A stretch of 60,970 nt of DNA from Stenotrophomonas acidaminiphila (GCF_001431595.1 NZ_LDJO01000075.1:1-60970), one strand, 5' to 3'. Shown: positions 38,440-48,743, counted from the first letter of the stretch. Numbers and translations: made by a program. Notes: generated by a model from the letters alone, not told the origin.

Positions 38440-39114
38440 TCAACCCCGCGCCGCGGCGACGTTGGCGCGCATCTGCGCGATGACCTGCGCGTAGTCCGGG
38501 GCGTTGAAGATGGCCGAGCCTGCGACGAAGGCGTCGGCACCGGCGGCGGCGATCTGCCCGATGTTGTCGGCCTTCACGCCACCGTCCACTTCCAGGATCA
38601 CCGGCTTGCCGAGCTTGTCGATCATCGCCCGCACCGCGCGCAGCTTCTCCAGGGTCGAGGGGATGAAGGCCTGGCCGCCGAAGCCGGGGTTGACCGACAT
38701 CAGCAGCACCAGGTCCAGGTCCTCCAGCACCCAGTCCAGCACTTCCACCGGGGTCGCCGGGTTGAGCACCAGGCCGGCCTTGCAGCCGTGCGACCTGATC
38801 AGCTGGATGGTGCGGTGGACGTGCCGCGACGCTTCCGGGTGGAAGCTGATCAGGCTGGCGCCGGCCTCGGCGAAGTCCGGCACGATGCGGTCCACCGGCT
38901 CGACCATCAGGTGCACGTCGATCGGCGCGGTCACGCCATGCCTGCGCAGCGCCTGGCAGACCATCGGGCCGATGGTCAGGTTGGGCACGTAATGGTTGTC
39001 CATCACGTCGAAATGGACCCAGTCGGCACCGGCGGCGAGGACGGTGTCGACCTCCTCGCCGAGCCGGGCGAAATCGGCCGAGAGGATGGACGGGGCGATG
39101 ATGCAGTTGGACAT
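38440..39114 (-). CDS. rpe: Ribulose-phosphate 3-epimerase
   Basis: The 224-residue TIM-barrel enzyme of the pentose phosphate pathway. Diagnostic motifs are [44 protein letters not shown] [24 protein letters not shown] and EVDGGVK. It sits between a J-domain protein gene and a GNAT gene on the minus strand. Confidence 0.97.
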   Translation of the reverse strand: MSNCIIAPSILSADFARLGEEVDTVLAAGADWVHFDVMDNHYVPNLTIGPMVCQALRRHGVTAPIDVHLMVEPVDRIVPDFAEAGASLISFHPEASRHVHRTIQLIRSHGCKAGLVLNPATPVEVLDWVLEDLDLVLLMSVNPGFGGQAFIPSTLEKLRAVRAMIDKLGKPVILEVDGGVKADNIGQIAAAGADAFVAGSAIFNAPDYAQVIAQMRANVAAARG

Positions 39115-39125
39115 GACGGGGCCTT

Positions 39126-39455
39126 TCAGCGCTTGCGCAGGGTTTTGATGCGGTCGTAGGCGGCGTTGATCTGCCGGGCCTTCTTCTCGGCCTGGGCGCG
39201 CAGCTCGGGCGCGGCCCCGGCCAGTTTGTCGGGGTGGTACTGGGACATCAGGCGGCGGTAGGCCAGGTCGATCTCGGCGTCGCTGGCCTCGCGGGTGACG
39301 CCGAGTTCGCGGTAGGGCAGGTCCTTGCCGAGCCTGAACCAGTCGCTGTCGAACGCATGGCCCAGCAGCACGCCCACCACCGCGCCGAACAGCGGGTTGG
39401 GCCTGAACAGCAGGGCGCCGGCGATGAATCCCAGCAGTTTTCCGTACCAGCGCAT
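39126..39455 (-). CDS. Short J-domain protein with a membrane-like N-terminus
   Basis: A 109-residue protein with an N-terminal glycine-rich hydrophobic segment ([29 protein letters not shown] in part) and a C-terminal J domain containing the HPD motif ([10 protein letters not shown]) that stimulates Hsp70 ATPase. It resembles a shortened DjlA lacking the TerB-like middle. It starts upstream of rpe with an 11-base gap between the genes. A membrane co-chaperone role for DnaK is likely. Confidence 0.88.
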   Translation of the reverse strand: MRWYGKLLGFIAGALLFRPNPLFGAVVGVLLGHAFDSDWFRLGKDLPYRELGVTREASDAEIDLAYRRLMSQYHPDKLAGAAPELRAQAEKKARQINAAYDRIKTLRKR

Positions 39456-39599
39456 GGGCAGGGCCGTGGCCTCGAAGATCGGACCCGCATTTTATGCCAC
39501 AGCGGCCCCGGACGGCCTTACACTAGGCCGCCCGCCGTCCCGCCGCGGGCCCCCCGGGTCCTGTGCCGACGGCCTCATCGCCAAGTTCCAGGAGTGCCC

Positions 39600-40526
39600 G
39601 TGCCGACCACGCTGCTGCAATCCGATCTTCCCGGCCTGCCCTTGCGCCACCGCGGCAAGGTGCGCGATGTATTCGATATCCCGCGCGAACGCCTGCCGGC
39701 CGACACGCCTGCCGGCGATTACCTGCTCATCGTGGCCACCGACCGCCTGTCCGCGTTCGACGTGGTGCTGCCCGACCCGATCCCCGGCAAGGGCGAGATG
39801 CTGTGCCAGGTCTCCAATTTCTGGTTCGCCAAGACCGCGCACCTGATGCCCAACCACCTGACCGGCATCGACGTGGCCAGCGTGTTGCCGGAAGGCGTGG
39901 ACCCGGCGCTGTACGCCCGGCGCGCGGTGGTGACCCGCAGGCTCAAGCCGGTGCCGGTGGAAGCCATCGCCCGCGGCTACCTGATCGGCAGCGGCTGGAA
40001 GGACTACCAGCGCACCGGCCAGGTCAGCGGCATCAAGCTGCCCGACGGCCTGCAGCAGGCGCAGAAGCTGCCCGAGCCGATCTTCACCCCGTCCACCAAG
40101 GCCGCGGTGGGCGACCATGACGAGAACATCGACTTCGACGCGATGGTCAAGTCGGTGGGCGCCGAGCTTGCCGAGAAAGTGCGCGACGCGACCCTGCGCA
40201 TCTACAAGTTCGCCGCCGAGTACGCGGCCGAACGCGGCATCCTGCTGGCCGACACCAAGTTCGAGTTCGGCACCGACGCCGATGGCCGCCTGTACATCAT
40301 GGACGAGATGCTGACCCCGGATTCCTCGCGCTACTGGCCGGCCGACGAGTACGCGGTCGGCACCAGCCCGCCGAGCTACGACAAGCAGTTCGTGCGCGAC
40401 TACCTGGAAACGCTGGACTGGGACAAGACCGCCCCCGGGCCGGCGCTGCCGGCCGAGGTGATCTCGCGCACCCGCGACAAGTACGCCGAAGCCCTGCAGA
40501 AGCTGGCGGGCATCCACATAGACTGA
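39600..40526 (+). CDS. purC: SAICAR synthetase
   Basis: A 308-residue phosphoribosylaminoimidazole-succinocarboxamide synthase of the long (yeast-like) type. Motifs are [57 protein letters not shown] and [13 protein letters not shown]. The GTG at 39600 is preceded by CAGGAG at seven bases, deciding the start over the long upstream frame. It is the third purine gene in the window, 36 kb from purD, so the pathway is not in a single operon. Confidence 0.97.
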   Translation: MPTTLLQSDLPGLPLRHRGKVRDVFDIPRERLPADTPAGDYLLIVATDRLSAFDVVLPDPIPGKGEMLCQVSNFWFAKTAHLMPNHLTGIDVASVLPEGVDPALYARRAVVTRRLKPVPVEAIARGYLIGSGWKDYQRTGQVSGIKLPDGLQQAQKLPEPIFTPSTKAAVGDHDENIDFDAMVKSVGAELAEKVRDATLRIYKFAAEYAAERGILLADTKFEFGTDADGRLYIMDEMLTPDSSRYWPADEYAVGTSPPSYDKQFVRDYLETLDWDKTAPGPALPAEVISRTRDKYAEALQKLAGIHID

Positions 40527-40582
40527 GCACCGGCGCGCCCGCCCGGGCGCGCACCACAGGCCCTGCCGGGAGAAGAGGCAGC

Positions 40583-41062
40583 ATGGACATGAGCGCCGCA
40601 CGCCCCATCGACCGTTGGTTCGCCAGCTATTCCGGCGACCACCGCAACCCCGTCAACCAGGCCATCCACGTGGTCGCGGTACCGGCCATCCTGTGGTCGG
40701 TGGTCGCCCTGCTGTGGTGCGTCCCGCCGCTGCTGCCCTGGTTCCAGAACGGCATCTGGGCGGCGCTGGCGATGTTCGGCGCGTGGGCGTACTACAACCG
40801 CCTGTCGCGGCCACTGGGCATCGGCATGCTGATCCTGTTCTTCGTCGCCGGCTGCCTGTGCCGGCTGCTGGAGGACCGCATCGGCGTGCGCGGCCTGCTC
40901 TTCTCCGGTATCGGCGTGTTCGTGGTGGCCTGGATCGCGCAGTTCGTCGGCCACCATGTCGAAGGCCGCAGGCCCAGTTTCCTCACCGACCTGACCTACC
41001 TGCTGATCGGGCCGATCTGGGTACTGGCCAAGCTGTACCGGCAGTTCGGCTGGAAGTACTGA
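40583..41062 (+). CDS. Mpo1-like protein (DUF962)
   Basis: A 159-residue membrane protein with about four helices and the DUF962/Mpo1 pattern: WFASYSGDHRNPVNQAIHVVAVP near the start (His residues are candidate metal ligands) and a late FVGHHVEGRRPSFLTDLTYLL. Yeast Mpo1 is an iron-dependent dioxygenase in 2-hydroxy fatty acid alpha-oxidation; the bacterial function is inferred. It lies 56 bases after purC on the same strand. Confidence 0.88.
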   Translation: MDMSAARPIDRWFASYSGDHRNPVNQAIHVVAVPAILWSVVALLWCVPPLLPWFQNGIWAALAMFGAWAYYNRLSRPLGIGMLILFFVAGCLCRLLEDRIGVRGLLFSGIGVFVVAWIAQFVGHHVEGRRPSFLTDLTYLLIGPIWVLAKLYRQFGWKY

Positions 41063-41110
41063 GCCGGCACAGCCGCCGCGGACGGCGCCGGCAAGGCGCC
41101 AGGCCCGGCA

Positions 41111-41998
41111 TTACAGCCCGAACATGTCCCGGGTCGGGTTGAACGGGCGCGGGGCGTAGCCGAAGTCGCGCCGCGCCGGTGCGATATCGAACACCAGCGG
41201 TTCGCGCATGCGCGCCAGCGCCGCGGCGTTCATGCCACGCAGGCGACCGATGCCATGGGCTGCCGCCAACGCCCCGCGGAACAGCGGCGCCGGCACCCGC
41301 AGCAGGCGCGGTGGCGGCTGCAGCGAAGCCAGCACCCGCCGCACCATCTCCGCATAACCCAGGCGTTCACCACCACCGAGCGCATAGGCGCGGCCGGCGG
41401 TGGACGGGTGCCGCAGCACCTGCAGCGCGGCGTCGGCCAGGTCCTGCACGTGCACCGGCTGGCGCAGGCCATCGGCGCCAGCGGGCAGCACGAACAAGCC
41501 GGCGCGCGTGGCCAGCCGGGCGATCGCGGTGAGCGTGGCGTCACGCCCGGCGCCATAGACCAGGGTCGGGCGCAGCACCGTGGCCGCCACGCCGCGCGCG
41601 TGGGCAGCGGCGAACAGGGTGGCCTCGGCCTGGCGCAGGCGGTGGGCGACGTCGCGCTCGGCCGGTTCGCTCGAATCACCCTTGACCTCGACGCTGGTGG
41701 AGCCGAACGCGACCACCCGTGGCGCGGCGATGTCCGAGGCCTGGTACCAGCGCGCGAAGTGGTCGAGCGGGCCGCAGCTGAACACCGCATCGAACGGACC
41801 ATCGTCCCGCCAGTGGCCGGACAGGTCGCCCTGCCGCCATACCAGCCCCGGTGCCGGCGCACGCGGCATGCGCGACACCGCGCTCACCTGCCAGCCCTGC
41901 GCCAGCAGGCCCGCCAGCAGCCGTTCGCCGATCTGTCCGCTGCCACCGAATACCAGTGCCCGTGGCGGCGTGTCCCGTTCGTATTGCCCTGCTTCCAT
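41111..41998 (-). CDS. NAD-dependent epimerase/dehydratase-family protein (SDR fold)
   Basis: A 295-residue extended/atypical short-chain dehydrogenase. The nucleotide-binding loop is FGGSGQIGERLLAGL. A modified active site lies around FGSTSVEVKGDSSEPAERD, and TVLRPTLVYGAGRD is characteristic. The usual YxxxK is not obvious, so it may be a binding rather than a catalytic member. The ATG at 41998 keeps 13 residues before the first strand. It is convergent with the Mpo1-like gene and divergent from the Mrp operon. Confidence 0.82.
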   Translation of the reverse strand: MEAGQYERDTPPRALVFGGSGQIGERLLAGLLAQGWQVSAVSRMPRAPAPGLVWRQGDLSGHWRDDGPFDAVFSCGPLDHFARWYQASDIAAPRVVAFGSTSVEVKGDSSEPAERDVAHRLRQAEATLFAAAHARGVAATVLRPTLVYGAGRDATLTAIARLATRAGLFVLPAGADGLRQPVHVQDLADAALQVLRHPSTAGRAYALGGGERLGYAEMVRRVLASLQPPPRLLRVPAPLFRGALAAAHGIGRLRGMNAAALARMREPLVFDIAPARRDFGYAPRPFNPTRDMFGL

Positions 41999-42242
41999 CG
42001 TGGAAGCATAGGCGATGGGAGCGCGCCGGCGCCCGACCGATGCACGCGCGAGCGGCTGCCCGGCCCGGGGCGGCCCGGCGATGCCGGCCGCCATGCACCC
42101 CCGGGGCGGCAGCGGCCGGGGCTCGCGGGACGGGCGGCGACGCCGGGCGCGAACCCGAACGGCTCGTTCATCTACGGGGTTCCGGTGGCAAAAAAGCGCC
42201 TGCTAGACTGCAAAACCTGCTCGCGAATCCCGCATTCCCTGC

Positions 42243-45071
42243 ATGACATCCGTTCTCCCCCTGCTGCTCGCGCTGCCATTCCTGATGGCCGCGCTCATCG
42301 CCCTGCATGGCCGCCTGTCGCGCACGGCCGCGGCATGGCTGGCCGGCGCCGCACCGTTGCTGGGCCTGGTACTGCTGGGAGCGATGACGCCGGCGGTGCT
42401 CGACGGCGCGGTGCTGCGCCAGAGCTGGCCCTGGCTGCCACAGATCGGGCTGGAAGCCACCCTGCGGCTGGACGGGCTGGCCTGGATGTTCGCAGGGCTG
42501 GTACTGGGCATCGGCGCGCTGGTGGTGCTGTACGCGCGCTACTACCTCTCCGCACAGGACAGCACGCGCCGCTTCTACAGCAGCCTGCTGCTGTTCATGG
42601 GCGCGATGCTGGGCATGGTGCTGTCCGGCAACCTGTTGCTGCTGATGGTGTTCTGGGAGCTGACCAGCATCAGCTCGTTCCTGCTGATCGGTTTCTGGTC
42701 GCACCGCCGCGACGCCCGCGAGGGCGCGCGCATGGCCTTCGTCATCACCGGCGGCGGCGGCCTGGCGCTGCTGGCCGGCGTGCTGCTGATCGGACGCATC
42801 GTCGGCAGCTTCGACCTGGACGTGGTGCTGGCCTCCGGCGACCTGATCCGCGGCAGCGCGCTGTACCCGTGGGCATTGCTGCTGGTGCTGGCCGGCATCT
42901 TCACCAAGAGCGCGCAGTTCCCGTTCCACTTCTGGCTGCCGCACGCGATGGCCGCGCCGACCCCGGTATCGGCCTACCTGCACTCGGCGACCATGGTGAA
43001 GGCCGGCGTGTTCCTGCTGGCGCGGCTGCACCCGGCGCTGGCCGGCAGCGAGCTGTTCTTCTACCTGGTCAGCGGCATCGGCGCCCTGACCCTGCTGGTC
43101 GGCGCCTGGAACGCGATCTTCCAGCATGACCTCAAGGGCCTGCTGGCCTACTCGACGATCTCGCACCTGGGCCTGATCACCCTGCTGTTCGGCCTGTCCA
43201 CGCCGATGGCGGTGGTCGCCGGCGTGTTCCACATCCTCAACCACGCCACGTTCAAGGCCTCGCTGTTCATGGCCGCGGGCATCATCGACCACGAAACCGG
43301 CACCCGCGACATGCGCCGCCTCGGCGGCCTGCGCCGGCTGATGCCGATCACCAGCACGCTGGCGATCATCGCCTCGCTGGCGATGGCCGGCATCCCGCTG
43401 CTCAACGGCTTCCTGTCCAAGGAAATGCTGTTCGCCGAGGCGCTGGCCACCGGTGGCCCGCAGTGGATGCGCACGGCGATGAGCTCGGCGGCACTGCTGG
43501 CCGGCATCCTCGGCGTCGCCTACAGCCTGCGCTTCGTCCACGACACCTTCTTCGGCAGGGGCCCGGTCGACATCGAGGTGGTGCCGCATGAACCGCCGCG
43601 CTGGATGAAGGTACCGGTCGAGGTGCTGGTGCTGATCTGCCTGGCGGTCGGCATCGCCCCGGCACTGACCGTGGCGCCGGTACTGCACGCCGCCGCGCAG
43701 TCCATCCTCGGCGCCGCGATGCCCGCCTACAGCCTGTCGATCTGGCATGGCTTCAACCTGCCACTGGCGATGAGCGCGATCGGCGTGGCCGGTGGCATCG
43801 CGCTGTACTTCGGCCTGCGTCGCCACACCGACCTGTACGCGGCCCGCAACCGTGCCGTGGGCAAGCAGATGTTCCAGCGCGGCATGGACGCGCTGTTCGG
43901 GCTGGCCCAGCGCATCACCCACGCGCTGGCGGACGGCAGCCTGCAGCGGATGCTGCTGGCGCTGGTGCTGGTGGCGGTGATCGTGGCCGCCGCGCCCTAT
44001 GCCGCCGCCCCGGCATGGCCGGCCTGGCCGGCGGCGCAGCCGATGCCGCTGCTGGGCTGGGTACTGTGGCTGGTGATGCTGGCCTGCGCGCTGGGCGGGC
44101 TGTTCCTGTACCGGCAGCGCCTGCTGGCGGTGATCGTGGTGGGCGGCAGCGGGTTGATGGTGGCGCTGGCCTTCGTTTTCCTGTCCGCGCCGGACCTGGC
44201 ACTGACCCAGTTGATGGTGGAGATGGTGACCCTGGTGCTGATGCTGCTGGGCATGAATTACCTGCCGGCGCAGTCGCCACCCGAGCGCGCGCCGTGGCGC
44301 AAGCGCCGCGACGCGCTGATCGCGGTGGTCGCCGGCGGCGGCCTGGCCGCGCTGGCCTACGCGATGATGACCCTGCCGCCCAACACCGTGGCCGGCGAGA
44401 TACTGCAGCGCGCACTGCCCGAGGCCTACGGCCGCAACGTGGTCAACGTGATCCTGGTCGACTTCCGCGGCTTCGATACCTTCGGCGAGATCACCGTGTT
44501 CGGTATCGCCGCGCTGGTGGTGCACGCGTTGCTGCGCCGCTCGCGCATGGCCCCCGAGCAGATCATGCCCGGCCCGCCGGTCAAGCTGCCGGTACCGGCC
44601 GACCTGGCGCAGATCATGTTCCCGCTCACCCTCACGGTGTCGATCTTCCTGTTCCTGCGCGGCCACAACGCGCCGGGCGGCGGCTTCATCGCCGGCCTGG
44701 TGCTGGCGGTGCCGCTGCTGATCCAGTACGTGATCCAGGGCACGGCGTCGGTCGAGTCGCGCTTCGGTTTCGACTACGTCCGCTGCATCGGCGTGGGCCT
44801 GCTGATCGCCGTGCTCAGCGGCATGGCGTCGATGCTGTTCGGCGTGCCGTTCCTGGCCAGTGGCCACCTCGACCTGCACCTGCCGCTGATCGGCGAGCTG
44901 CCGCTGGCCAGCGCCATGGGCTTCGACACCGGCGTGTACCTGGTGGTGTTCGGCGGGGTGATGCTGATCCTGTCGATGATGGGCACCGTCAAGCCGTCGC
45001 GCACGCGCAGCGCGCGCCATGGCGAGATCGACATCCACCGCCGTTCGGCACGCACCGGGGAGATGCACTGA
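42243..45071 (+). CDS. mrpA: Mrp Na+(K+)/H+ antiporter subunit A fused with B-like domain
   Basis: A 942-residue subunit. Residues 1 to about 550 are the NuoL/MrpA proton-translocating core with about 14 helices (for example ELTSISSFLLIGFWSH, AQFPFHFWLPHAMAAPTPVSAYLHSATMVKAG in part). The region 600-760 carries the MbhD/E-like part. The C-terminus (RGHNAPGGGFIAGLVLA) is the MnhB domain, so MrpA and MrpB are one polypeptide. The stop overlaps the mrpC ATG by one base. The complex exports cations for pH and salt tolerance. Confidence 0.95.
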   Translation: MTSVLPLLLALPFLMAALIALHGRLSRTAAAWLAGAAPLLGLVLLGAMTPAVLDGAVLRQSWPWLPQIGLEATLRLDGLAWMFAGLVLGIGALVVLYARYYLSAQDSTRRFYSSLLLFMGAMLGMVLSGNLLLLMVFWELTSISSFLLIGFWSHRRDAREGARMAFVITGGGGLALLAGVLLIGRIVGSFDLDVVLASGDLIRGSALYPWALLLVLAGIFTKSAQFPFHFWLPHAMAAPTPVSAYLHSATMVKAGVFLLARLHPALAGSELFFYLVSGIGALTLLVGAWNAIFQHDLKGLLAYSTISHLGLITLLFGLSTPMAVVAGVFHILNHATFKASLFMAAGIIDHETGTRDMRRLGGLRRLMPITSTLAIIASLAMAGIPLLNGFLSKEMLFAEALATGGPQWMRTAMSSAALLAGILGVAYSLRFVHDTFFGRGPVDIEVVPHEPPRWMKVPVEVLVLICLAVGIAPALTVAPVLHAAAQSILGAAMPAYSLSIWHGFNLPLAMSAIGVAGGIALYFGLRRHTDLYAARNRAVGKQMFQRGMDALFGLAQRITHALADGSLQRMLLALVLVAVIVAAAPYAAAPAWPAWPAAQPMPLLGWVLWLVMLACALGGLFLYRQRLLAVIVVGGSGLMVALAFVFLSAPDLALTQLMVEMVTLVLMLLGMNYLPAQSPPERAPWRKRRDALIAVVAGGGLAALAYAMMTLPPNTVAGEILQRALPEAYGRNVVNVILVDFRGFDTFGEITVFGIAALVVHALLRRSRMAPEQIMPGPPVKLPVPADLAQIMFPLTLTVSIFLFLRGHNAPGGGFIAGLVLAVPLLIQYVIQGTASVESRFGFDYVRCIGVGLLIAVLSGMASMLFGVPFLASGHLDLHLPLIGELPLASAMGFDTGVYLVVFGGVMLILSMMGTVKPSRTRSARHGEIDIHRRSARTGEMH

Positions 45072-45445
45072 TGGAACTGGCCCTGGCGAGCGCGATCGGT
45101 GTACTTGCCGCGATCGGCGTGTACCTGCTGCTGCGCGCACGCAGCTTCGACGTCATCCTCGGCATGACCTTCCTGTCCTACGCCACCAACCTGCTGATCT
45201 TCAGCGCCGGGCGACTGGCCAGCGGCAAGCCACCGGTGCTCAGGGACGGCGTACCGCCGGACCTGGCGCACTACACCGACCCGCTGCCGCAGGCACTGGT
45301 GCTCACCGCCATCGTCATCGCCTTCGCCATGACCGCGGTCAGCATCGTGCTGGCGATACGCAGCCGCAGCGACAACCACAGCGACCACGTCGACGCGCAC
45401 GAGCCGGACGACGGCCGCGAAGCCGGCAACGGGGGCGGCGCATGA
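45071..45445 (+). CDS. mrpC: Mrp antiporter subunit C
   Basis: A 124-residue NuoK-like subunit with three membrane helices (IGVLAAIGVYLLLRARSFDVILGMTFLSYATNLLIF in part) and the conserved DPLPQALVLTAIVIAFAM. The cytosolic tail is acidic and His-rich. TGATG overlap with mrpA and ATGA overlap with mrpD indicate tight coupling. Confidence 0.95.
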   Translation: MELALASAIGVLAAIGVYLLLRARSFDVILGMTFLSYATNLLIFSAGRLASGKPPVLRDGVPPDLAHYTDPLPQALVLTAIVIAFAMTAVSIVLAIRSRSDNHSDHVDAHEPDDGREAGNGGGA

Positions 45446-46986
45446 ACCACCTGCCGATCCTGCCGATCCTGGTGCCGCTGCTGGGCGCGGCGCTGTCGCT
45501 GTTCGTCGAGCACCGGCGCTACGGGCCGAAGGTCCAGCGCAGCGTGGCATGGGCCAGCATGCTGCTGCTGGCGCTGGTCGAAGTGCTGCTGATCGCCGCC
45601 ACCAGCCAGGGCGAGACGATGGTGTACCTGCTCGGCGACTGGCCGGCGCGGCTGGGCATCGCCCTGGTCGCCGACCGCCTCGCCGGCTGGATGCTCGGCA
45701 CCACGCTGCTGCTGGCCGCGGCCTGCCTGCTGCACGCCTGCACCGGCTGGGACCGCCGCGCGCCGCATTTCCACGCACTGTTCCAGTTCCAGCTTGTCGG
45801 CCTCAACGGCGCGTTCCTAACCGGCGACATCTTCAACCTGTTCGTGTTCTTCGAGGTGCTGCTGATCGCCTCCTATGGCCTGCTGCTGTCCGGCGGCCGC
45901 GGCCTGCGCCTGCGCATCGGCCTGCACTACGTGGTGTTCAACGTCTCGGCCTCGACCGTGTTCCTGGTCGCGCTGGGCATGCTCTACGCCACCCTGGGCT
46001 CGCTCAACATGGCCGAGATCGGCCAGCGCATCGCCGAGCTGCCGCCCTCGCACCTGAAGCTGGCCAAGGCCGCGCTGGGCCTGCTGCTGGTGGTGTTCTG
46101 CGCCAAGGCCGCGCTGTTGCCGCTGTACCTGTGGCTGCCCGAGTCGTATGCGCGCGCACCGGCGGCGGTGGCGGCGCTGTTCGTGATCATGACCAAGGTC
46201 GGCCTGTACGCGGTGCTGCGGGTGGGCACGCTGTGGTTCGGCGAGGGCGCCGGCGCACTGGCCGGTTATGGCGCCGACTGGCTGCTGTGGGCCGGCATCG
46301 GCACGCTGCTGCTGGGCGCGCTGGGCGCGCTGGCGGCGACCCGGCTGCGGGTGCAGGTGGCCTACCTGGTGGTGGTCTCGGCGGCAACGCTGTTCATCGC
46401 CTTCGCGCTGGGCAACGCCGGCACGATCTCGGCCGGGCTGTACTACCTGCCGCACAGCACCTTCACCGCGGCGGCCCTGTTCCTGGTCGCCGACCTGATC
46501 CGCCGCCGCCGCTGGCGCGCCGGCGAACGCGGCGAGCGCGACCTGGCCGCGGCGCTGCCGGGCAAGACCGTGCCCGGCCTGCTGTTCCTGGTCGGCGCGG
46601 TGGCGGTGGCCGGGCTGCCGCCACTGGCCGGCTTCCTCGCCAAGGCCGCGCTGCTGTCGGCGGTGCCGGACGCGCATACCGGAGTGGTATGGGCGGCGGT
46701 CCTCGGCAGCAGCCTGCTGGTGATCATCGGCCTGGTGCGCAGCGGCATCCGCCTGTTCTGGCACGTGCCCGGCGAGGACGACGCGCCACCGCCGCCCGAG
46801 GGCGAGGTGCCGACGCGGCCGTTCGAGACCGCCGCCACCGGCGCGCTGCTGGTCTGCGCACTGGCGATGAGCGTGTTCGCCGCGCCGCTGATGCGGCAGA
46901 CCGACGCCATCGCAGCGCAGCTGCTGGCGCCGCAGCAGTACCTGCATGACGTACGCGGCACCACGCCGCAGTCGAGGCAGCCATGA
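45442..46986 (+). CDS. mrpD: Mrp antiporter subunit D
   Basis: A 514-residue NuoM/N-like proton-channel subunit with about 14 helices. The conserved glutamate of helix 5 is in IFNLFVFFEVLLIASYGL, and KAALLPLYLWLPESYARAP is the discontinuous-helix region. A proline/acidic linker (EDDAPPPPEGEVP) precedes the last helix. It overlaps mrpC by four bases and mrpE by four bases. Confidence 0.95.
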   Translation: MNHLPILPILVPLLGAALSLFVEHRRYGPKVQRSVAWASMLLLALVEVLLIAATSQGETMVYLLGDWPARLGIALVADRLAGWMLGTTLLLAAACLLHACTGWDRRAPHFHALFQFQLVGLNGAFLTGDIFNLFVFFEVLLIASYGLLLSGGRGLRLRIGLHYVVFNVSASTVFLVALGMLYATLGSLNMAEIGQRIAELPPSHLKLAKAALGLLLVVFCAKAALLPLYLWLPESYARAPAAVAALFVIMTKVGLYAVLRVGTLWFGEGAGALAGYGADWLLWAGIGTLLLGALGALAATRLRVQVAYLVVVSAATLFIAFALGNAGTISAGLYYLPHSTFTAAALFLVADLIRRRRWRAGERGERDLAAALPGKTVPGLLFLVGAVAVAGLPPLAGFLAKAALLSAVPDAHTGVVWAAVLGSSLLVIIGLVRSGIRLFWHVPGEDDAPPPPEGEVPTRPFETAATGALLVCALAMSVFAAPLMRQTDAIAAQLLAPQQYLHDVRGTTPQSRQP

Positions 46987-47489
46987 GCGCGCGCCGGCCC
47001 CTGCTGCGGCGGCTGTTCCCGTCGCCGGTACTGTCGATCACCGTGGTCGCGTTCTGGCTGGTGATGTCCGCCAGCTTCGACCTCGGCCAGCTGCTGCTGG
47101 GCATGCTGCTGGGCGTGGTGGTGCCACTGTTCGCCGCGCGCCTTGACCGCGAGTTCGCCCGCATCGGCACGCTGCGGCCGCTGCCGCGGCTGGCATGCGT
47201 GGTGCTGTGGGACATCCTGCTGTCCAACTTCCGCGTCGCCGTCCAGGTCCTGGGACCGGAACGCAGGCTCACCCCGGGGTTCATCTGGGTGCCGCTGGAC
47301 ATCGGCAACATCCACGGCATCGCCGCGCTGACCAGCCTGATCACCCTCACCCCGGGCACGGTGTCCTCGGCACTGTCCGACGACCGTCGCTACCTGCTGG
47401 TGCATGTGCTGCACCTGGAGGACCCGCAGGCCCTGATCGACGAGATCAAGTCCCGCTACGAAGCCCCGCTGATGGAGATCTTCCCGTGA
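46983..47489 (+). CDS. mrpE: Mrp antiporter subunit E
   Basis: A 168-residue subunit with two N-terminal helices and the MnhE signature LLSNFRVAVQVL, then TSLITLTPGTVSSALSDD and YLLVHVLHLED. It overlaps mrpD (ATGA) and mrpF (GTGA). Confidence 0.95.
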   Translation: MSARRPLLRRLFPSPVLSITVVAFWLVMSASFDLGQLLLGMLLGVVVPLFAARLDREFARIGTLRPLPRLACVVLWDILLSNFRVAVQVLGPERRLTPGFIWVPLDIGNIHGIAALTSLITLTPGTVSSALSDDRRYLLVHVLHLEDPQALIDEIKSRYEAPLMEIFP

Positions 47490-47770
47490 CCGGACTCCTG
47501 GTTTTCCAGACCACGCTGGTGGTGTGCATGCACATGGTCGGGCTGGCGATGCTGCTGGCGCTGTGGCGCCTGCTGCGCGGCCCCACCGTGCCCGACCGCA
47601 TCCTCGCCCTGGACACGCTCTCGGTCACCGCCATCGCCGAACTGATGCTGTTCGGCATGTACATCAACTCGGCGGTCTACTTCGAGGCCGCGCTGGTGAT
47701 CGCCATGCTCGGCTTCTGCAGTACGGTGGTGCTGAGCAAGTTCGTGCTGCGCCGGGACATCGTCGAATGA
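47486..47770 (+). CDS. mrpF: Mrp antiporter subunit F
   Basis: A 94-residue subunit with three helices. The conserved loop LLRGPTVPDRILALDTLSV identifies MnhF. The start is a GTG at 47486 inside the GTGA that also ends mrpE. It overlaps mrpG by four bases. Confidence 0.94.
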   Translation: MTGLLVFQTTLVVCMHMVGLAMLLALWRLLRGPTVPDRILALDTLSVTAIAELMLFGMYINSAVYFEAALVIAMLGFCSTVVLSKFVLRRDIVE

Positions 47771-48138
47771 TGACCTTCCTCCAGATCCTGCTGTCGCTGC
47801 TGCTGCTGGCCGGCTGCTTCTTCATCCTGGTCGGCGCGCTCGGGCTGGTGCGCCTGTCCGACTTCTTCAAGCGCCTGCATGCGCCGACCAAGGCCAGCAC
47901 GCTGGGCGTGGGCTGCGTACTGGTGTGCTCGGTGGCGTACCACATCTTCCTCGGCGAAGACCCGCAGCCGCGCGAACTTCTGATCACCGTGTTCCTGTTC
48001 ATCACCGCGCCGGTCAGCGCGCACATGATGGCCAAGGCGGCGCTGTCGCTGATGATGGAGAGCCGCCCGGAAGTGCCGGGCGATGACAGCGCGCGCAAGG
48101 AGCAGCTACCGCCCGCGGACGACCGCGGCGGCGACTGA
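47767..48138 (+). CDS. mrpG: Mrp antiporter subunit G
   Basis: A 123-residue subunit with three helices and the MnhG motif GLVRLSDFFKRLHAPTKAST, followed by ITAPVSAHMMAKAA. The acidic cytosolic tail ends the operon. No terminator hairpin with a T tract follows; the next gene starts 97 bases later on the same strand. Confidence 0.95.
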   Translation: MMTFLQILLSLLLLAGCFFILVGALGLVRLSDFFKRLHAPTKASTLGVGCVLVCSVAYHIFLGEDPQPRELLITVFLFITAPVSAHMMAKAALSLMMESRPEVPGDDSARKEQLPPADDRGGD

Positions 48139-48235
48139 CGCCGGCACCGGTGCCGGCGGCGGCAAGTCGCCTGTCATCAGGCTTTCACCTGCGGCCGACA
48201 GGCTTGGGGCTCCGCGCCGCATCGCCCTTCCGCCC

Positions 48236-48742
48236 ATGCAACCGCGCAAGACCGACCTCGCGCATGCCGCACTCCAGGCCCACCGCGCCCCGCTGGACCT
48301 GCGCCAGCGCCGCGCCCTGATCCTGTGCGACGGCAAGCGCGACCTCGCCGAACTGGGGGCGCTGCTCGGCGACGATGCCGCGCCCCTGATCGCCCAGCTG
48401 CAGCGCGATGGCTACCTGCACGCGGAGCAGCCGGACCCGGCGCCCTCGCCCTCGCCCGAAACCACGCCCGTGCCCGCCACGCGGCGCCGCTCGCTGCTGG
48501 CCGCGCGCATCTACCTGCTGGACATGCTCGCGCTGCAGCGGCATCCGGCCGCCGCGCGCCTGCACCAGCTGCTGCAGGCCACGCGCGGGGACGCGGACAC
48601 CGTGCATGCGCTGCGGCTGGCGCTGGCCCAGTTGCCGGCGATGGCCTCGGACGGCTACGTGGGGCGGGTGCGCGAGCGCCTGCGCGAAGTGCTGCCCGAA
48701 CCGCACCTGGCGGCGGTGCTGGACGCGCCGCTGCCGGCCTGA
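48236..48742 (+). CDS. Hypothetical protein, winged-helix-like N-terminal part
   Basis: A 168-residue soluble protein of unknown family. Residues 20-65 (LRQRRALILCDGKRDLAELGALLGDDAAPLIAQLQRDGYL in part) look like a small helix-turn-helix module, followed by a proline-rich linker and a helical C-terminal half. The ATG at 48236 is the first that avoids a poorly structured upstream extension. It lies between the Mrp operon and the convergent hmgA. Confidence 0.65.
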   Translation: MQPRKTDLAHAALQAHRAPLDLRQRRALILCDGKRDLAELGALLGDDAAPLIAQLQRDGYLHAEQPDPAPSPSPETTPVPATRRRSLLAARIYLLDMLALQRHPAAARLHQLLQATRGDADTVHALRLALAQLPAMASDGYVGRVRERLREVLPEPHLAAVLDAPLPA

Positions 48743-48743
48743 A

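Noticed and set aside
42168..45140. A 990-codon minus-strand open frame opposite mrpA
   Set aside because: It mirrors the third-position G/C bias of mrpA and is extremely Gln/His-rich; no domain or ribosome-binding site.
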